Source: Sporosarcina psychrophila | GTDB lineage: Bacteria > Bacillota > Bacilli > Bacillales_A > Planococcaceae | Direction of reading: 5' to 3' | Assembly (NCBI RefSeq): GCF_001590685.1 | Contig: NZ_CP014616.1 | Span: 3,781,001-3,845,000 of the forward strand | DNA: 64,000 bases | Shown here: one piece after another, positions 1 through 11,293 of the stretch | Position numbering within the stretch: position 1 is the first letter of the stretch | How the letters are laid out: every line of letters begins with the position of its first letter | Notes under the pieces: generated by a model | The model's database searches: none | What the model saw: only the letters and a program-made list of their open reading frames with translations | What the model was told of the DNA's origin: nothing | Made by a program: the position numbers and the translations under genes

Positions 1-1816
<1,816 letters not shown>

Positions 1817-1830
1817 TTAGTTTGTATAAT

Positions 1831-1950
1831 GCTGTCTAGACTCCAGCGCCTAGAGGCTCGGGTCATAAGTCGGTCCGGCTGTGCGGCAAAGAACGCCGCT
1901 TCGCCAGCCCATCTTATGCCTGTCGCCTCTGAACAGGCGCTTACGCTTTT
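1831..1950. repeat. Bacillus-type interspersed palindromic repeat
   Basis: The ilvC-ilvN gap holds a GC-rich block that begins TGTCTAGACTCCAGCGCCTAG and ends near CAGGCGCTTACGCTTTTC. The ends can pair imperfectly (CAGCGCCT with AGGCGCTT). From memory, very similar blocks are scattered between genes in many Bacillus-related genomes. The related end sequence GGAGTCTAGA recurs at about 7420 and 41670. It sits inside the ilv transcript, so it may fold in the mRNA without stopping transcription. Confidence 0.7.
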
Positions 1951-1951
1951 C

Positions 1952-2467
1952 TTATTTCAAAATAGATAACTGAGGTAATTGGACTTTCTGTGTTTCACGA
2001 ACAAATGCCGTAGCGCCTGTTCTTGTCAATTCTTTAATGCCATATGGTCTGAGCAAATCGATAAACGCCTCGATCTTTTCCGGATTTCCAATCACTTGGT
2101 ACGTGACGACATTTTTTCCAGTGTCGATAACCGTTGCCCTGAATGGTTCGATGATGCTGTTCATTTCACTTCTAACATGCGGAGGTGAAATGACTTTTAC
2201 TAGAGCTAGCTCACGCATAACGATTGCTTTATCCGTTATGTCATTAACTTTAAGAACATCAATTTGTTTTTGCAGCTGTTTGACGAGCTGTTCAATTTTC
2301 CGTTCGTCTTCTACATTGACGATGAACGTCATTTTCGATCTGCCTGCTATTTCGGTGTGACCAACTGTGATACTTTCGATATTGAACTGCCTTTTCATCA
2401 GCAAGCCGGTCACCCTATTGAGCACGCCACTTTGGTTGATAACAGTTACCGTAATAACTCGTTTCAT
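1952..2467 (-). CDS. ilvN: Acetolactate synthase small (regulatory) subunit
   Basis: This is the regulatory subunit that binds the IlvB catalytic subunit and carries valine feedback control. It has 171 residues, the usual length for the long bacterial form. An ACT domain occupies about residues 3-75, starting with [20 protein letters not shown], and the ALS_ss C-terminal domain follows. The start codon overlaps the ilvB stop by 4 nt (ATGA type), the typical ilvB-ilvN coupling. The last residues (QLPQLSILK) look like a normal tail. The next gene, ilvC, follows after a gap filled by a repeat element. Confidence 0.95.
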   Translation of the reverse strand: MKRVITVTVINQSGVLNRVTGLLMKRQFNIESITVGHTEIAGRSKMTFIVNVEDERKIEQLVKQLQKQIDVLKVNDITDKAIVMRELALVKVISPPHVRSEMNSIIEPFRATVIDTGKNVVTYQVIGNPEKIEAFIDLLRPYGIKELTRTGATAFVRETQKVQLPQLSILK

Positions 2468-4230
2468 AGTTTACTCACCCCGATCATTTCATGTAGTCCT
2501 CTACCTGGTGCAACCATCGGATAGACGTTTTCCAGTTGTTTCACACGGCAGTCGATGAGAACGGGTTCATCAGATAACAGTGCTTCTTGGAATACCGCTT
2601 CCGCTTCTTCCAATGTGTCAATCCGATAGCCTTTAATGTCATACGCCTCTGCTAATTTCACAAAGTTTGGCTGAACCGGCATCAATGATTGTGAGTAACG
2701 CTTTTCGTAAAACGTCTCTTGCCATTGACGAACCATTCCCAGACAGCCATTGTTGAGAATGATAATTTTCACAGGAATGCGCATTTCTTGTAACAGCGAC
2801 AGCTCTTGCGCCGTCATTTGGAATCCAGCGTCTCCTACAATTGCAATGACACGCGCTTCCGGCTTGGCGATTTGTGCACCAATTGCCGCTGGGAACCCAA
2901 AGCCCATTGTGCCAAGTCCGCCTGAGGTTACCCAATGATCTGGATTATTCAGTGAATAGTACTGAGCCGTCCACATCTGATGCTGTCCTACATCCGTTGT
3001 GACGATTGCATCGCCTTTCGTAATACGATGAATGATTTCAAGCGCTTGTTGTGGAAGAATTGTTCCTTCATCATCGTTGTCATACCACAGTGGAAACTTC
3101 TTGGCGGATTCTTTTAAGTATGTCAGCCAAGTCTCTGTTTCTGGTGACTTGAATTGTTGTTTCAGCAACGCTTGTAATGCTTCTTTGGCGTCTGCCACGA
3201 TTGGGATTTCTGTCGGTACATTTTTGCCGATCTCAGCAGGATCGATATCGATGTGGATAATTTTCGCGTTTGGTGCGAATGATGCCAGATTGCCTGTCAG
3301 TCTGTCGTCGAAACGCGCGCCGATATTGACAAGTACATCACACTCACTAATGGCCATATTGGATGTAACTGTTCCATGCATACCAGCCATTCCTAGGAAT
3401 AGTTCATGATCTCCACGGATACTGCCAAGGCCAAGTAGTGTATTTGTTACGGGAATCTGATGTTTCTCCACGAGTTCTTTCAATTCATCCATCGCCTGCG
3501 CATGCAAGATACCTGCACCTGCTAGAATAAGTGGTTTTTTCGCTTGTGAAATGGCTTCTGCTGCTTTTTGTATTTGTAAATAGTTCGGAGTCGTTGTCGG
3601 CTGATAACCTGGTAAATCTACTTCCGCGTCCAAGTCTCCAGTTGGAATGAAGAGCCCCGTTGCAATATTTTTAGGAATATCAACGAGTACCGGTCCTGGG
3701 CGTCCTGTTGAAGCAATGTGGAATGCCTCTTTGATAATTCTTGGGAAGTCAGATACATCATTCACTTGGTAGTTATGCTTTGTGATTGGCTGCGTGATCC
3801 CAATAATATCCGCTTCTTGGAACGCATCAGTACCAATGACTGTATTGGCAACTTGCCCAGTGAAAATAACAAGTGGCAGTGAATCCATCATTGCATCCGT
3901 AATTCCAGTTACCAAGTTTGTCGCGCCAGGTCCAGATGTCGCAATGACGACGCCAGGTTTTCCTGAAACACGAGCATATCCTTCAGCCGCATGAATTGCG
4001 CCTTGTTCGTGACGTGCAAGTATGTGGGAAATAGGGTTTTGATACAATGCATCATAAATCGGTAGTACAGCTCCTCCAGGATAACCGAAAATAACTTCGA
4101 CACCTTGATCCTTCAAAGCTTGAATGAGTACAGCAGACCCATCTTTCGGTTGTTTGGTCTGTTGTGGCTCTTGCACAGTCTCTGGCGCCATTTCCTCTAC
4201 TGCTTGCTTCGTTTGAACTTCAGCATTCAT
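2464..4230 (-). CDS. ilvB: Acetolactate synthase large (catalytic) subunit
   Basis: This TPP- and FAD-dependent enzyme forms acetolactate from pyruvate, or acetohydroxybutyrate from pyruvate and 2-oxobutyrate. It has 588 residues. The N-terminal TPP domain (about 30-195) carries the catalytic Glu in [16 protein letters not shown] central FAD domain follows, then a C-terminal TPP domain with [12 protein letters not shown] and a downstream NNG motif near residue 480. The N-terminal 30 residues are Gln/Glu-rich and variable. The ribosome binding site is AAGGAGGAG. It is the first gene after the T-box leader and is followed directly by ilvN. A second, more distant TPP enzyme of this superfamily lies at 59530. 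Confidence 0.96.
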   Translation of the reverse strand: MNAEVQTKQAVEEMAPETVQEPQQTKQPKDGSAVLIQALKDQGVEVIFGYPGGAVLPIYDALYQNPISHILARHEQGAIHAAEGYARVSGKPGVVIATSGPGATNLVTGITDAMMDSLPLVIFTGQVANTVIGTDAFQEADIIGITQPITKHNYQVNDVSDFPRIIKEAFHIASTGRPGPVLVDIPKNIATGLFIPTGDLDAEVDLPGYQPTTTPNYLQIQKAAEAISQAKKPLILAGAGILHAQAMDELKELVEKHQIPVTNTLLGLGSIRGDHELFLGMAGMHGTVTSNMAISECDVLVNIGARFDDRLTGNLASFAPNAKIIHIDIDPAEIGKNVPTEIPIVADAKEALQALLKQQFKSPETETWLTYLKESAKKFPLWYDNDDEGTILPQQALEIIHRITKGDAIVTTDVGQHQMWTAQYYSLNNPDHWVTSGGLGTMGFGFPAAIGAQIAKPEARVIAIVGDAGFQMTAQELSLLQEMRIPVKIIILNNGCLGMVRQWQETFYEKRYSQSLMPVQPNFVKLAEAYDIKGYRIDTLEEAEAVFQEALLSDEPVLIDCRVKQLENVYPMVAPGRGLHEMIGVSKL

Positions 4231-4279
4231 CTATAAACTCCTCCTTACTTCTACTTTTGAATAATCAATCTTCTTGTCG

Positions 4280-4555
4280 AAAAAAAAAGCCTTTTCATCC
4301 CACGCAAAGAACTTCTCCTTTACATAGGGATGAAAAAACTTTTCATGGTACCACCCTTGTTCGCAGCAATCTAGCCGCCTCATGAATAGACTAGGTCTAT
4401 TCTTTATATAACGAGCGCCGATTTCTCTACGCCCGGGATTGCCTACTATAATTTCAGCAATCCACTCCGGGGTGATGTCGCAACTAGTTGTATTACCGGC
4501 TTCCAGCATTACCGGCTCTCTGTGAATACAGGTTCTAATTACTTTTGCCCCATCA
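4280..4555 (-). promoter_or_regulatory. T-box riboswitch leader of ilvBNC-leuA, probable Ile specifier
   Basis: Read on the minus strand, the leader carries stem I elements (AGAGAGCCGG, AAGCCGGT) and the classical T-box AGGGTGGTACCATG at about 4345-4358. The best specifier candidate is ATC (Ile) at 4474-4476, in the context GCGACATCACCCCGGAG. The T-box is followed by a terminator hairpin with arms TTTTTTCATCCC and GGGATGAAAAGG and a run of nine T at 4280-4288. By family knowledge, uncharged tRNA would stabilise the antiterminator. The leader lies between ilvD and ilvB, so it controls ilvB onward but not ilvD. An open frame across it (4231-4566) is not considered real. Confidence 0.9.
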
Positions 4556-4568
4556 TTGATTTTCACTA

Positions 4569-6248
4569 TTAAATTTTCATAACTCCGCCTGTACTTGCAG
4601 ATGTGACAAGCGCTGAATATCTAGCTAGATAGCCTTTTTTAATTTTAGGTTCGAATGGTTTTAAGTGTGCTCTTCGTTTTTCTAGTTCTTCATCGGAAAC
4701 TTCAAGTTCAATTGTCCGATTTGTTAAATCGATTGAGATGATATCACCATTTTCGACTAGTGCGATAGGTCCGCCTTCAGCCGCTTCAGGTGAAATGTGG
4801 CCAATCGAGATACCACGAGATGCCCCTGAGAAACGTCCGTCTGTAATGAGTGCTACCTTCGTTGCCAGCCCACGTCCTGCAATTGCTGCAGTAGGTGCGA
4901 GCATTTCTGGCATTCCCGGTCCACCTTTCGGACCTTCGTAACGAATAACAACAACATCACCCGCTTTTACTGTTCCGTTGTCGATTCCTTCTTGTGTATC
5001 TTCCTGAGATTCAAACACAATGGCTTTTCCTCGGAACTCTGTAATCGATGGGTCAACGGCTCCTACTTTGATGACGCCGCCGTCCGGTGCAATATTACCG
5101 AATAGAACGGACAAGCCACCTACAGGACTGTATGCATTATCGTGACGTCGAATGACTTCATCATTGAGAATATGAGAATCTTTTACGTTTTCATAAAGCG
5201 ATTTACCAGTAATCGTCATCCGGTTTGGACTGACGGCTCCTTCGATTTCACAGAGCTCTTTAATAATTGCACTGACACCGCCAGCAAGATGAACATCATG
5301 CATTGTGTAGTCAGAAGATGGACTAATTTTGGATAAATAAGGAATACGTTCAGCAACTTTGTTGATATCACGAACATCGTATTCGATTTCTGCTTCGTGT
5401 GCGATTGCCAGTGTATGGAGGACTGTGTTTGTAGAACCGCCCATTGCCATATCAAGTGCAAATGCATCATCGATTGTTTCTTTCGTTATAATGTCACGCG
5501 GTTTAACATCTTCTTTCACCATGCGAACAAGATGTTCCGCTGCTTCTTTAATGAGTCTATGTCTTTCATCCGAAGTGGCAACGATCGTTCCGTTACCCGG
5601 AACTGTCACTCCCAGCATTTCCATTAACGAGTTCATGGAATTCGCTGTGAACATTCCTGAACAAGATCCGCATGTAGGACATGCACTCTGTTCAATGTCT
5701 AGCAGCTCTTCAGCTGTCATCGTACCTTGTTTGTAAGCTCCAACACCCTCGAATACCGAAACGAGTGATAAAGGCTTACCAGTCGATGATACACCGCCTT
5801 CCATCGGTCCGCCTGAGACGAATACGGATGGAACGTTCGTGCGAACTGCTGCCATCAACATGCCTGGCGTAATTTTGTCGCAGTTTGGAATGTAGAATAC
5901 GCCGTCGAACCAGTGAGCGTTGATAACCGTTTCTGCAGAGTCTGCGATGAGTTCACGGCTTGGTAATGAATAACGCATACCAATATGTCCCATTGCAATC
6001 CCATCATCAACACCGATTGTGTTGAACTCGAACGGAATACCGCCTGCTTCACGAATCGCCTCTTTGACGACTTCCGCGAATTTATTCAAATGCATATGAC
6101 CTGGAATAATATCAATATATGAGTTACATACACCGATGAAAGGTTTGTGCATATCTTTCATTCTAACGCCCGTTGCGTACAGCAGACTTCTATGCGGTGC
6201 ACGGTCTACACCTTTTTTAATCATGTCACTTCTCATTGGTTTTTCCAT
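4569..6248 (-). CDS. ilvD: Dihydroxy-acid dehydratase
   Basis: This iron-sulfur enzyme dehydrates dihydroxy acids to the 2-oxo acids of valine and isoleucine. It has 559 residues from the chosen ATG, the usual length. Cluster-ligand regions are visible as [10 protein letters not shown] near residue 120 and [16 protein letters not shown] near residue 190. The C-terminal [19 protein letters not shown] block is near residue 470. The ATG at 6248 is preferred over an in-frame GTG at 6257, because AGGGGTG lies 6-7 nt upstream of the ATG. It is the first gene of the operon with its own promoter, and no T-box precedes it. Confidence 0.95.
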   Translation of the reverse strand: MEKPMRSDMIKKGVDRAPHRSLLYATGVRMKDMHKPFIGVCNSYIDIIPGHMHLNKFAEVVKEAIREAGGIPFEFNTIGVDDGIAMGHIGMRYSLPSRELIADSAETVINAHWFDGVFYIPNCDKITPGMLMAAVRTNVPSVFVSGGPMEGGVSSTGKPLSLVSVFEGVGAYKQGTMTAEELLDIEQSACPTCGSCSGMFTANSMNSLMEMLGVTVPGNGTIVATSDERHRLIKEAAEHLVRMVKEDVKPRDIITKETIDDAFALDMAMGGSTNTVLHTLAIAHEAEIEYDVRDINKVAERIPYLSKISPSSDYTMHDVHLAGGVSAIIKELCEIEGAVSPNRMTITGKSLYENVKDSHILNDEVIRRHDNAYSPVGGLSVLFGNIAPDGGVIKVGAVDPSITEFRGKAIVFESQEDTQEGIDNGTVKAGDVVVIRYEGPKGGPGMPEMLAPTAAIAGRGLATKVALITDGRFSGASRGISIGHISPEAAEGGPIALVENGDIISIDLTNRTIELEVSDEELEKRRAHLKPFEPKIKKGYLARYSALVTSASTGGVMKI

Positions 6249-6353
6249 TGTACTCACCCCTAATCAAATCACTTACATGTTTACATCTGTTTATCTAGTT
6301 GTCTAGGTTATGTAGTTTGTGAATTGAATCACGAACTGAATTGGATTGATGTC

Positions 6354-6382
6354 ATCATATCTTGGATACCCACTGGAGTCAA
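6354..6382 (-). promoter_or_regulatory. Probable sigma-A promoter of ilvD
   Basis: On the minus strand, TTGACT (6377-6382) and TATGAT (6354-6359) are separated by exactly 17 nt. They lie about 105 nt upstream of the ilvD start. No T-box motif or clear CodY box was seen in the leader. This supports separate initiation control of ilvD. Confidence 0.7.
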
Positions 6383-6559
6383 CAGTGTTTTTAAAATTGT
6401 TAGCCAATTATGAATAGTAGATTTAAATGTATCCGCTTACACATCAGTTATACAGCGATATATCACATATAGCACATTTAAAAAACTTTTAAATTTATTT
6501 TTCATGAATTCAATTTTCAATGATCTTTTCCGATATGAGTACTTTTCTAAAAGCTTAAA

Positions 6560-6782
6560 AAGCACAATCGCCTGCTCAGCACGATGAGGTTGTTCATTAG
6601 TGAAAGAGTTGTGATTCGGAGTGTGGATTGTAGATCGCTTGGCGCTTTGGGGATGCGCTGGAGTTTTCATTATTGAAAGTGATTTTGAGATGTATAGACT
6701 TAGATTATAATGTGATTACTATTTGATACTAATCTCATTGAAGAAAGACGTACTACAGACTGCAGGTCTTATCTCCGACAAT
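6560..6782. repeat. Interspersed repeat, distal part (homologous to copies at 41.3 and 42.5 kb)
   Basis: This stretch is the reverse complement of sequence in the repeats at about 41285-41530 and 42460-42700. Shared landmarks include GTGTGGATTGTAGA, the GGCGCTTTGGGGATGC block, TTATAATGTGATTACT, TTTGATACTAAT and GAAGAAAGAC. It is directly continued by the 222-bp tandem units. An open frame at 6437-6670 falls partly inside it and is considered spurious. Upstream of it, 6383-6560 shows no recognisable feature. Confidence 0.75.
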
Positions 6783-7374
6783 GAAATACACTTTCTAACA
6801 TAGATTTATCCAGCGCATGCGCGTCTTCGTGGTAGCTGGAGCGATAAGACTGAAAACGGTTTTCTTTCTGGCTTATCGCGGGAGGCACCCACAAAGCGCA
6901 GAAGCGATATTAGCAGGATTTCCGATTCGTTCCCTATATTGCGACTGTTGTTAAATGCATTCCCATGTTTGAAGTAAACTGTATTTCTAGATGTCATACC
7001 GATACCGAAATGCACTTTCTACATAGACCATCCAGCGAAGGCGCGACTTCGTGGTAGCCGGAGCGATAAGACTGAAAGTGGTCTTCTTTCTGGCTTATCG
7101 CGAGAGGCATCCACAAAGCGCAGAAGCGATATTAGCAGGATTTCTGATTCGTTCCCTATATTGCGACTGTTGTTAAATGCATTCCCATGTTTGAAGCAAA
7201 CCGTACTTCTAGATGTCATACCGATACCGAAATACGCATTCTACATAGTCCATCCAGCGAAGGCGCGACTTCGTGGTAGCCGGAGCGATAAGACGGAAAG
7301 CGGTCTTCTTTCTGGCTTATCGCGGGAGGCATCCACAAAGCGCAGAAGCGATATTAGCAGGATCCCCCATTTTC
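6783..7374. repeat. 222-bp unit in three tandem copies
   Basis: Units start at about 6783, 7007 and 7229, each with GAAATAC or GAAATGC followed by a CATAGA..ATCCAGCG landmark. The spacing is 224 and 222 bp. Each unit carries an imperfect inverted repeat (GCGATAAGAC..GGCTTATCGCG) inside CTTCGTGGTAGC..GGAGGCATCCACAAAGCGC. The third unit is cut short at about 7374 and runs into a different repeat end (GGGGCTAGCGGCTGGAGTCTAGA). Open frames across the units (6806-7015, 7019-7219, 7161-7412) encode near-identical repeat translations and are not genes. Confidence 0.9.
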
Positions 7375-7429
7375 ACCATATATTAAGACTTTTTCAACGG
7401 CCCAGGGGCTAGCGGCTGGAGTCTAGATA

Positions 7430-7470
7430 ATAAAAAACCACTCCAGAGGCGTTTACTGGAGTGGTTACTT
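7430..7470 (-). terminator. Rho-independent terminator of the heme-uptake operon
   Basis: On the minus strand, arms AACCACTCCAG and CTGGAGTGGTT flank a 9-nt loop and are followed by a run of T. It lies just after the ATPase gene stop. Confidence 0.85.
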
Positions 7471-7496
7471 ATGAGGACGACAGTCACCTACGTGAG

Positions 7497-8267
7497 TCAA
7501 ATCCCTATTGGAATGATGTACATACCTGTTTCTTTATCGTTTTTCACAACAACATCAACCCCGTAAATTTCTTTTACAGTTTGAACGGTGATAACTTCAC
7601 TAGGTGTACCTTTGGCAACGATTTTTCCATCTTTCATCGCAATAATGATGTCACTATAACGTATCGCCTGATTAATATCGTGTAAAACCATGACGATTGA
7701 CATACCATGTGTGCGATTTAAACCCTTGATCAGTTCCAACAATTCATATTGGTAATAAATATCAAGATAAGTCGTCGGTTCATCTAATAGCAGGAAGGGT
7801 GTTTTTTGCGCTAGCGCCATCGCAATCCAAACGCGCTGCATTTGACCTCCAGACAATTCGTCAATTGGTACTGTTCGCTTATCTGTCAGATTGGTACACG
7901 CGAGCGCCCACTCAATTGCCTGTTGGTCGTCATCTGTCGCTGAAGTGAACAAACTCTTATATGGAATCCGGCCATAACCCGTTAGTTTTTCGACGGTCAT
8001 ATCGGATGGGGCATTATTTTGCTGATGCACAACGGCTAATTTTTTCGCCAGTTCCTTCGGTTTAAAATCAGAGAGTGCTTTGCCCTCTAATAGAACTTGT
8101 CCACTTTGCGGATGATTATTATTGGCCATCACGCTAAGTAGTGTCGATTTCCCACAACCATTTGGCCCGATAATCGTCGTCACTTTCCCACTATCAATCG
8201 TACTGTTGACGCCATGCAACGTATTTACTTTTTTATCGTAGGAGAAAGTAATAGCCTTAATGTCCAT
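7497..8267 (-). CDS. ABC transporter ATPase, FecE/FhuC type (heme or siderophore)
   Basis: This ATPase should power the permease encoded just upstream, in a Fe-siderophore or heme importer. Walker A GPNGCGKST is near residue 35, the signature LSGGQMQR near residue 135, and Walker B LLLDEPT near residue 155 with a following H-loop VLHDINQA. It has 256 residues, normal for this family. The ATG at 8267 lies inside the permease 3' end (11-nt overlap). An in-frame GTG at 8279 is an alternative start, and the ribosome binding site does not decide clearly. It is the last gene of the Isd-like operon and is followed by a terminator. Confidence 0.9.
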   Translation of the reverse strand: MDIKAITFSYDKKVNTLHGVNSTIDSGKVTTIIGPNGCGKSTLLSVMANNNHPQSGQVLLEGKALSDFKPKELAKKLAVVHQQNNAPSDMTVEKLTGYGRIPYKSLFTSATDDDQQAIEWALACTNLTDKRTVPIDELSGGQMQRVWIAMALAQKTPFLLLDEPTTYLDIYYQYELLELIKGLNRTHGMSIVMVLHDINQAIRYSDIIIAMKDGKIVAKGTPSEVITVQTVKEIYGVDVVVKNDKETGMYIIPIGI

Positions 8268-9249
8268 AAATACGATCACTCTTTCTCAGCAAGAATATGA
8301 GGAAAGGTCCCCCGATGACAGCCATAATGATAGATGCCGGGATTTCATTGGGTGCTATAATTGTTCGGCCTAACGTATCCGCCGTTAAGATCAGCAAGGC
8401 CCCTGCCAGTGCTGAAAACGGAATTAGCACTTTGTGGTCCGTTCCCACCAATGACCGTCCAATATGAGGTATAAGCAAGCCAACAAAAGCAAATAGACCT
8501 GCAACTGCAGTTGCAACTGAAGCAAGCAGAACAGCCACTAACGAAATCACTAATCTCGCTAGATTTACATTAACCCCTAAATTTTTCGCAGTCTTATCAT
8601 CTAACGCCAAGTAATTGCACCACGAATAAACGACAAACGACAACACGAGGCCAATCGTTCCATATAAAATAAGTACATCGACATCACTCCACTTTTTCAT
8701 CGTAAGCGTTGAGGTCATCACTTGACTCATCGATTGTGTAAGTGCACTTCCGCTAAAACCAAGTCCTTGGCTCAGCCCTGTGAATAAGGCATTCACCGCT
8801 ATTCCGATTAAAATCATGCGCAGTGGATCAAGCCCGGATCTCCAGGACAGTGAGTACACGAGGAAAAATGCCAAAGCTCCGCCCAAGAAAGCAAAAAGAG
8901 GAACGAAAAAGTACAGTGTCGGAAAAAAAGCGACTACAACTATGGACATAAACCCGGCACCCGCAGAAACACCAATTATTCCTGGGTCTGCTAATGGGTT
9001 ACGCATTACTGCTTGCAATAGTACACCCGCCACGGATAAAGCTGCTCCTGCAAATAGAGCGATTAGAATTCGTGGAAGCCGTAAATCCTTAATGATAGCA
9101 ACCTGATCATTTGTCCCCGTTATTAGTCCATGAATCAGTTCGTACGGCGTGACTTTAATACTTCCCATTAGTGCAGATTGAATGCTAACTAGTATGAGTA
9201 GAATAATGACGCTGATAAAACTGAGCGCCTTTTTATTTTTCCGTAACAT
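8257..9249 (-). CDS. isdF: FecCD-family permease, IsdF-like heme transporter membrane subunit
   Basis: This polytopic membrane protein forms the channel of a type II ABC importer. It has 330 residues. Many hydrophobic segments run from about residue 10 to the end, and the family motifs RLPRILIALFAGAALSVAGV and NPLADPGIIGVSAGA lie in the first third. It is placed between an IsdE-like binding protein and an ATPase, with a 14-nt gap to the former and an overlap with the latter. Heme as substrate is inferred from the adjoining NEAT-domain genes, because the permease itself cannot be told from siderophore permeases by eye. Confidence 0.88.
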   Translation of the reverse strand: MLRKNKKALSFISVIILLILVSIQSALMGSIKVTPYELIHGLITGTNDQVAIIKDLRLPRILIALFAGAALSVAGVLLQAVMRNPLADPGIIGVSAGAGFMSIVVVAFFPTLYFFVPLFAFLGGALAFFLVYSLSWRSGLDPLRMILIGIAVNALFTGLSQGLGFSGSALTQSMSQVMTSTLTMKKWSDVDVLILYGTIGLVLSFVVYSWCNYLALDDKTAKNLGVNVNLARLVISLVAVLLASVATAVAGLFAFVGLLIPHIGRSLVGTDHKVLIPFSALAGALLILTADTLGRTIIAPNEIPASIIMAVIGGPFLIFLLRKSDRIYGH

Positions 9250-9263
9250 TATTATCCCTGCCT

Positions 9264-10151
9264 TTAGTTTGGATACAACATTTTTTGCAGTTCGCCCAAT
9301 GCTTCGACTGCTGCTAAACTGCCTGTTGTTCCAAATAGAAGTTCGTCTAAATCATAGACACGGTCATTTTTAACAGCTTCGAAATGTTGCCAAACGTCAT
9401 TCGATTTGAACTCATCGTCAAACATTTGAATGACCTGTTCTGGCATACCATGTGAAGCTCTTAAAATGATATCCGGTTTTGCTTGCTGTAAGTATTCTGT
9501 ATTAGAAGAAAGAAACTCTACTTTTTCTCCTGTAATGACATTTTTACCGCCGCTTCGCTTAACGAGGTCTCCGATATAGGAATGTTCTGTTGCAACTAGA
9601 TAACTCCCTGGAATACCAAGTAAAATGAGCACAGTAGGCTGGGCTTTACCTTCTGATAGTTTATGAATTTCGGCAACTTTCTCTTCGAATTGATCGACAA
9701 TCGCTTTCGCTTGTTTTTCGCGATCATACTTCTCACCTAAATGTAAGATTTCGCTGTGCATTGCGTCTATGCTTTCCAAATTTACATAAGTCATATCGAT
9801 GTCACGTTCGTCAAACATCTCTTGCAAATCATATTTCAACGTTGTCACAGATAATATTTCTGTCGGTTTCAGTGACAAAAGCATTTCCATGTCTGGGCTC
9901 ATCGGATTCCCGACCTCTTGTACATCGGTGTAGCGTTTCGGCAAGTCTTTGTAACTTGATGGTATCCCGACTAAATCGATTTCTAGGGCATCCATAATTT
10001 CCGTCAACGCAACCGTTGTAGCAACGATCCGCTCACCCGCTGGTTCGGTATTTTCTTCATTGGATGAAGTGCCTTTTTGGGACGAACAACCAGCTAGGAC
10101 TACAGTAGCTAGAAGTATATAGAAAAGATTACGTGCTTTTCGCATGTTCAT
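9264..10151 (-). CDS. isdE: Heme-binding lipoprotein of the ABC importer, IsdE-like
   Basis: This substrate-binding lipoprotein should hand heme to the permease. A lipobox (VVLAGC) lies near residue 20 and is followed by a Ser/Glu-rich tether. The periplasmic-binding fold follows, with the long central helix. The segment GNPMSPDMEMLLSLKP near residue 90 and the downstream ASHGMP near residue 240 match the places where IsdE uses Met and His to ligate heme (family knowledge). The ATG at 10151 is chosen because AAGGAG lies 6 nt upstream; an in-frame TTG at 10157 and an ATG two codons later also exist. A terminator-like hairpin separates it from the preceding NEAT gene. Confidence 0.85.
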   Translation of the reverse strand: MNMRKARNLFYILLATVVLAGCSSQKGTSSNEENTEPAGERIVATTVALTEIMDALEIDLVGIPSSYKDLPKRYTDVQEVGNPMSPDMEMLLSLKPTEILSVTTLKYDLQEMFDERDIDMTYVNLESIDAMHSEILHLGEKYDREKQAKAIVDQFEEKVAEIHKLSEGKAQPTVLILLGIPGSYLVATEHSYIGDLVKRSGGKNVITGEKVEFLSSNTEYLQQAKPDIILRASHGMPEQVIQMFDDEFKSNDVWQHFEAVKNDRVYDLDELLFGTTGSLAAVEALGELQKMLYPN

Positions 10152-10172
10152 TAACAACTCCTTGTAGCTTAT

Positions 10173-10207
10173 GTAAAAAAGGGTCTCGCTTTCGTTCTCA
10201 AGACCCG
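10173..10207 (-). terminator. Terminator-like hairpin between NEAT gene and isdE-like gene
   Basis: On the minus strand, arms GGGTCTTG and CGAGACCC surround AGAACGAAAG and are followed by TTTTTT. It lies inside the operon and may act as a partial terminator, setting less transporter than surface receptor mRNA (inference). Confidence 0.75.
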
Positions 10208-10222
10208 ACTACCATGTACCTC

Positions 10223-11200
10223 TTACTTTTCAGTCCGTGTGCGCTGTCTCATAGCAAAGACAATAACTCCACCAAGAATAAGTATCGAGAAAATGACGAT
10301 ATACCATATAGATTTCGAATTCGACTCAGATATTGAATCTGCTTCAACTTCAGCCTCGTTTGCTTCATTCGTTACTTCAGATGACTCTTCTTCTTTTTCT
10401 GCCGCTGTTTGATCTTCGGCAACGATTTCTTCTTCACTCGCCACAGACTCAGCTTCTTCTTTCGATTGCTCAGTTTCAACAGTCGCTTTTTCTTCTGCGG
10501 TTGTAGCTGACTTTACACTTGCGACTTCTTTAGATTCTACTGGTTTCGCTTCGTTTTTTTCTTCAGTTTTCGTTTCTATTTTTGTTACAGCCTGTTTGTT
10601 TTCAACTGGCTTAGGTGTTGCAGTCGCCTTTTCCGTTACTGAAGGTTTGGGCGTTGGTTTCGGTGTTGGTTGTACTGGTTTAGGTGTTGGTTTAGACGCT
10701 GGAGGTGTTGCGGGCTGCCCGGCGACAGGCGCTAAAGGGATATTGGAACTGTTAAATTTGAAGCGGATATCGTATTTGTTGTCATATGTAAAACCGGGTA
10801 TGCCCGTTACAATGACATGAATTTTGGCATTTACCAATTGCTCAATGTCTGTCACTTCAAATTTCACAACGCGTTTATCATTTGCCGTATCATTACTTAC
10901 TACTTGTACATCGGCAAATCCACCGCCTGCTTGCACTTTAAAGTATTGCCACCAAGAACTGTTTTTCAATGTAACAACGGCATACGTTTTACCGTTTTGA
11001 ACGATTACTTTCGCCGGACTAACCATATAGTCAGCTGTCGTCGATTGCTCATTACCTGTATCTTTTAACACTGTAAACGGAACCGTGTACTCGCCATCGG
11101 CATATTTGGAAGCCGCAGCTGCTTTGTCAGGTGCAAGTGTGGGAAGTATCGTAAATAAAGCGAATAATACTGTCATCATAAATACGGATTTTTTTTTCAA
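10223..11200 (-). CDS. NEAT-domain heme-binding surface protein with C-terminal membrane anchor
   Basis: This is a cell-surface heme carrier of the Isd type. It has 325 residues: a signal peptide (about 1-29), one NEAT domain (about 35-155), a PTPKP-type proline-rich spacer (about 160-195), an acidic Glu-rich region, a transmembrane helix (about 296-318) and a basic tail RQRTRTEK. The heme-contact motif SxxxxY is present as STTADY and YxxxY as YDNKY, so it should bind heme. No convincing NPQTN or LPXTG sortase motif precedes the helix. The start is TTG, with AAAGGAG 8 nt upstream. Its role is inferred to be relay of heme towards the IsdE-like lipoprotein encoded next. Confidence 0.88.
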   Translation of the reverse strand: MKKKSVFMMTVLFALFTILPTLAPDKAAAASKYADGEYTVPFTVLKDTGNEQSTTADYMVSPAKVIVQNGKTYAVVTLKNSSWWQYFKVQAGGGFADVQVVSNDTANDKRVVKFEVTDIEQLVNAKIHVIVTGIPGFTYDNKYDIRFKFNSSNIPLAPVAGQPATPPASKPTPKPVQPTPKPTPKPSVTEKATATPKPVENKQAVTKIETKTEEKNEAKPVESKEVASVKSATTAEEKATVETEQSKEEAESVASEEEIVAEDQTAAEKEEESSEVTNEANEAEVEADSISESNSKSIWYIVIFSILILGGVIVFAMRQRTRTEK

Positions 11201-11241
11201 ATCATTATCTCCTTTACCGAAAACATTTTAATCAGTACAAC

Positions 11242-11275
11242 GCCGGCTGTCACAAATGGTGCAGTGACGCCGGCA
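11242..11275 (-). other. GC-rich hairpin between two NEAT genes
   Basis: Arms GCCGGC-GTCAC and GTGAC-A-GCCGGC enclose about 10 nt. No T-run follows on the minus strand, so it is more likely an mRNA-stabilising or processing hairpin than a terminator (inference). Confidence 0.55.
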
Positions 11276-11293
11276 TTGATTGATTGTATAAAA

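Noticed and set aside
4231-4566. 111-codon open frame on the minus strand between ilvD and ilvB
   Set aside because: It lies across the T-box leader and its terminator; the translation has no family features and the RNA structure explains the conservation.
6437-6670. 77-codon open frame upstream of ilvD
   Set aside because: It has no ribosome binding site and overlaps the interspersed repeat that recurs at 41-42.7 kb.
6806-7412. Three similar open frames that could look like a small gene family
   Set aside because: They are translations of the tandem 222-bp repeat units, on both strands, with no ribosome binding sites.
7497-10157. Siderophore rather than heme transporter
   Set aside because: The permease and ATPase alone would allow it, but the adjoining NEAT genes and the IsdE-like Met/His positions favour heme; kept only as an alternative.
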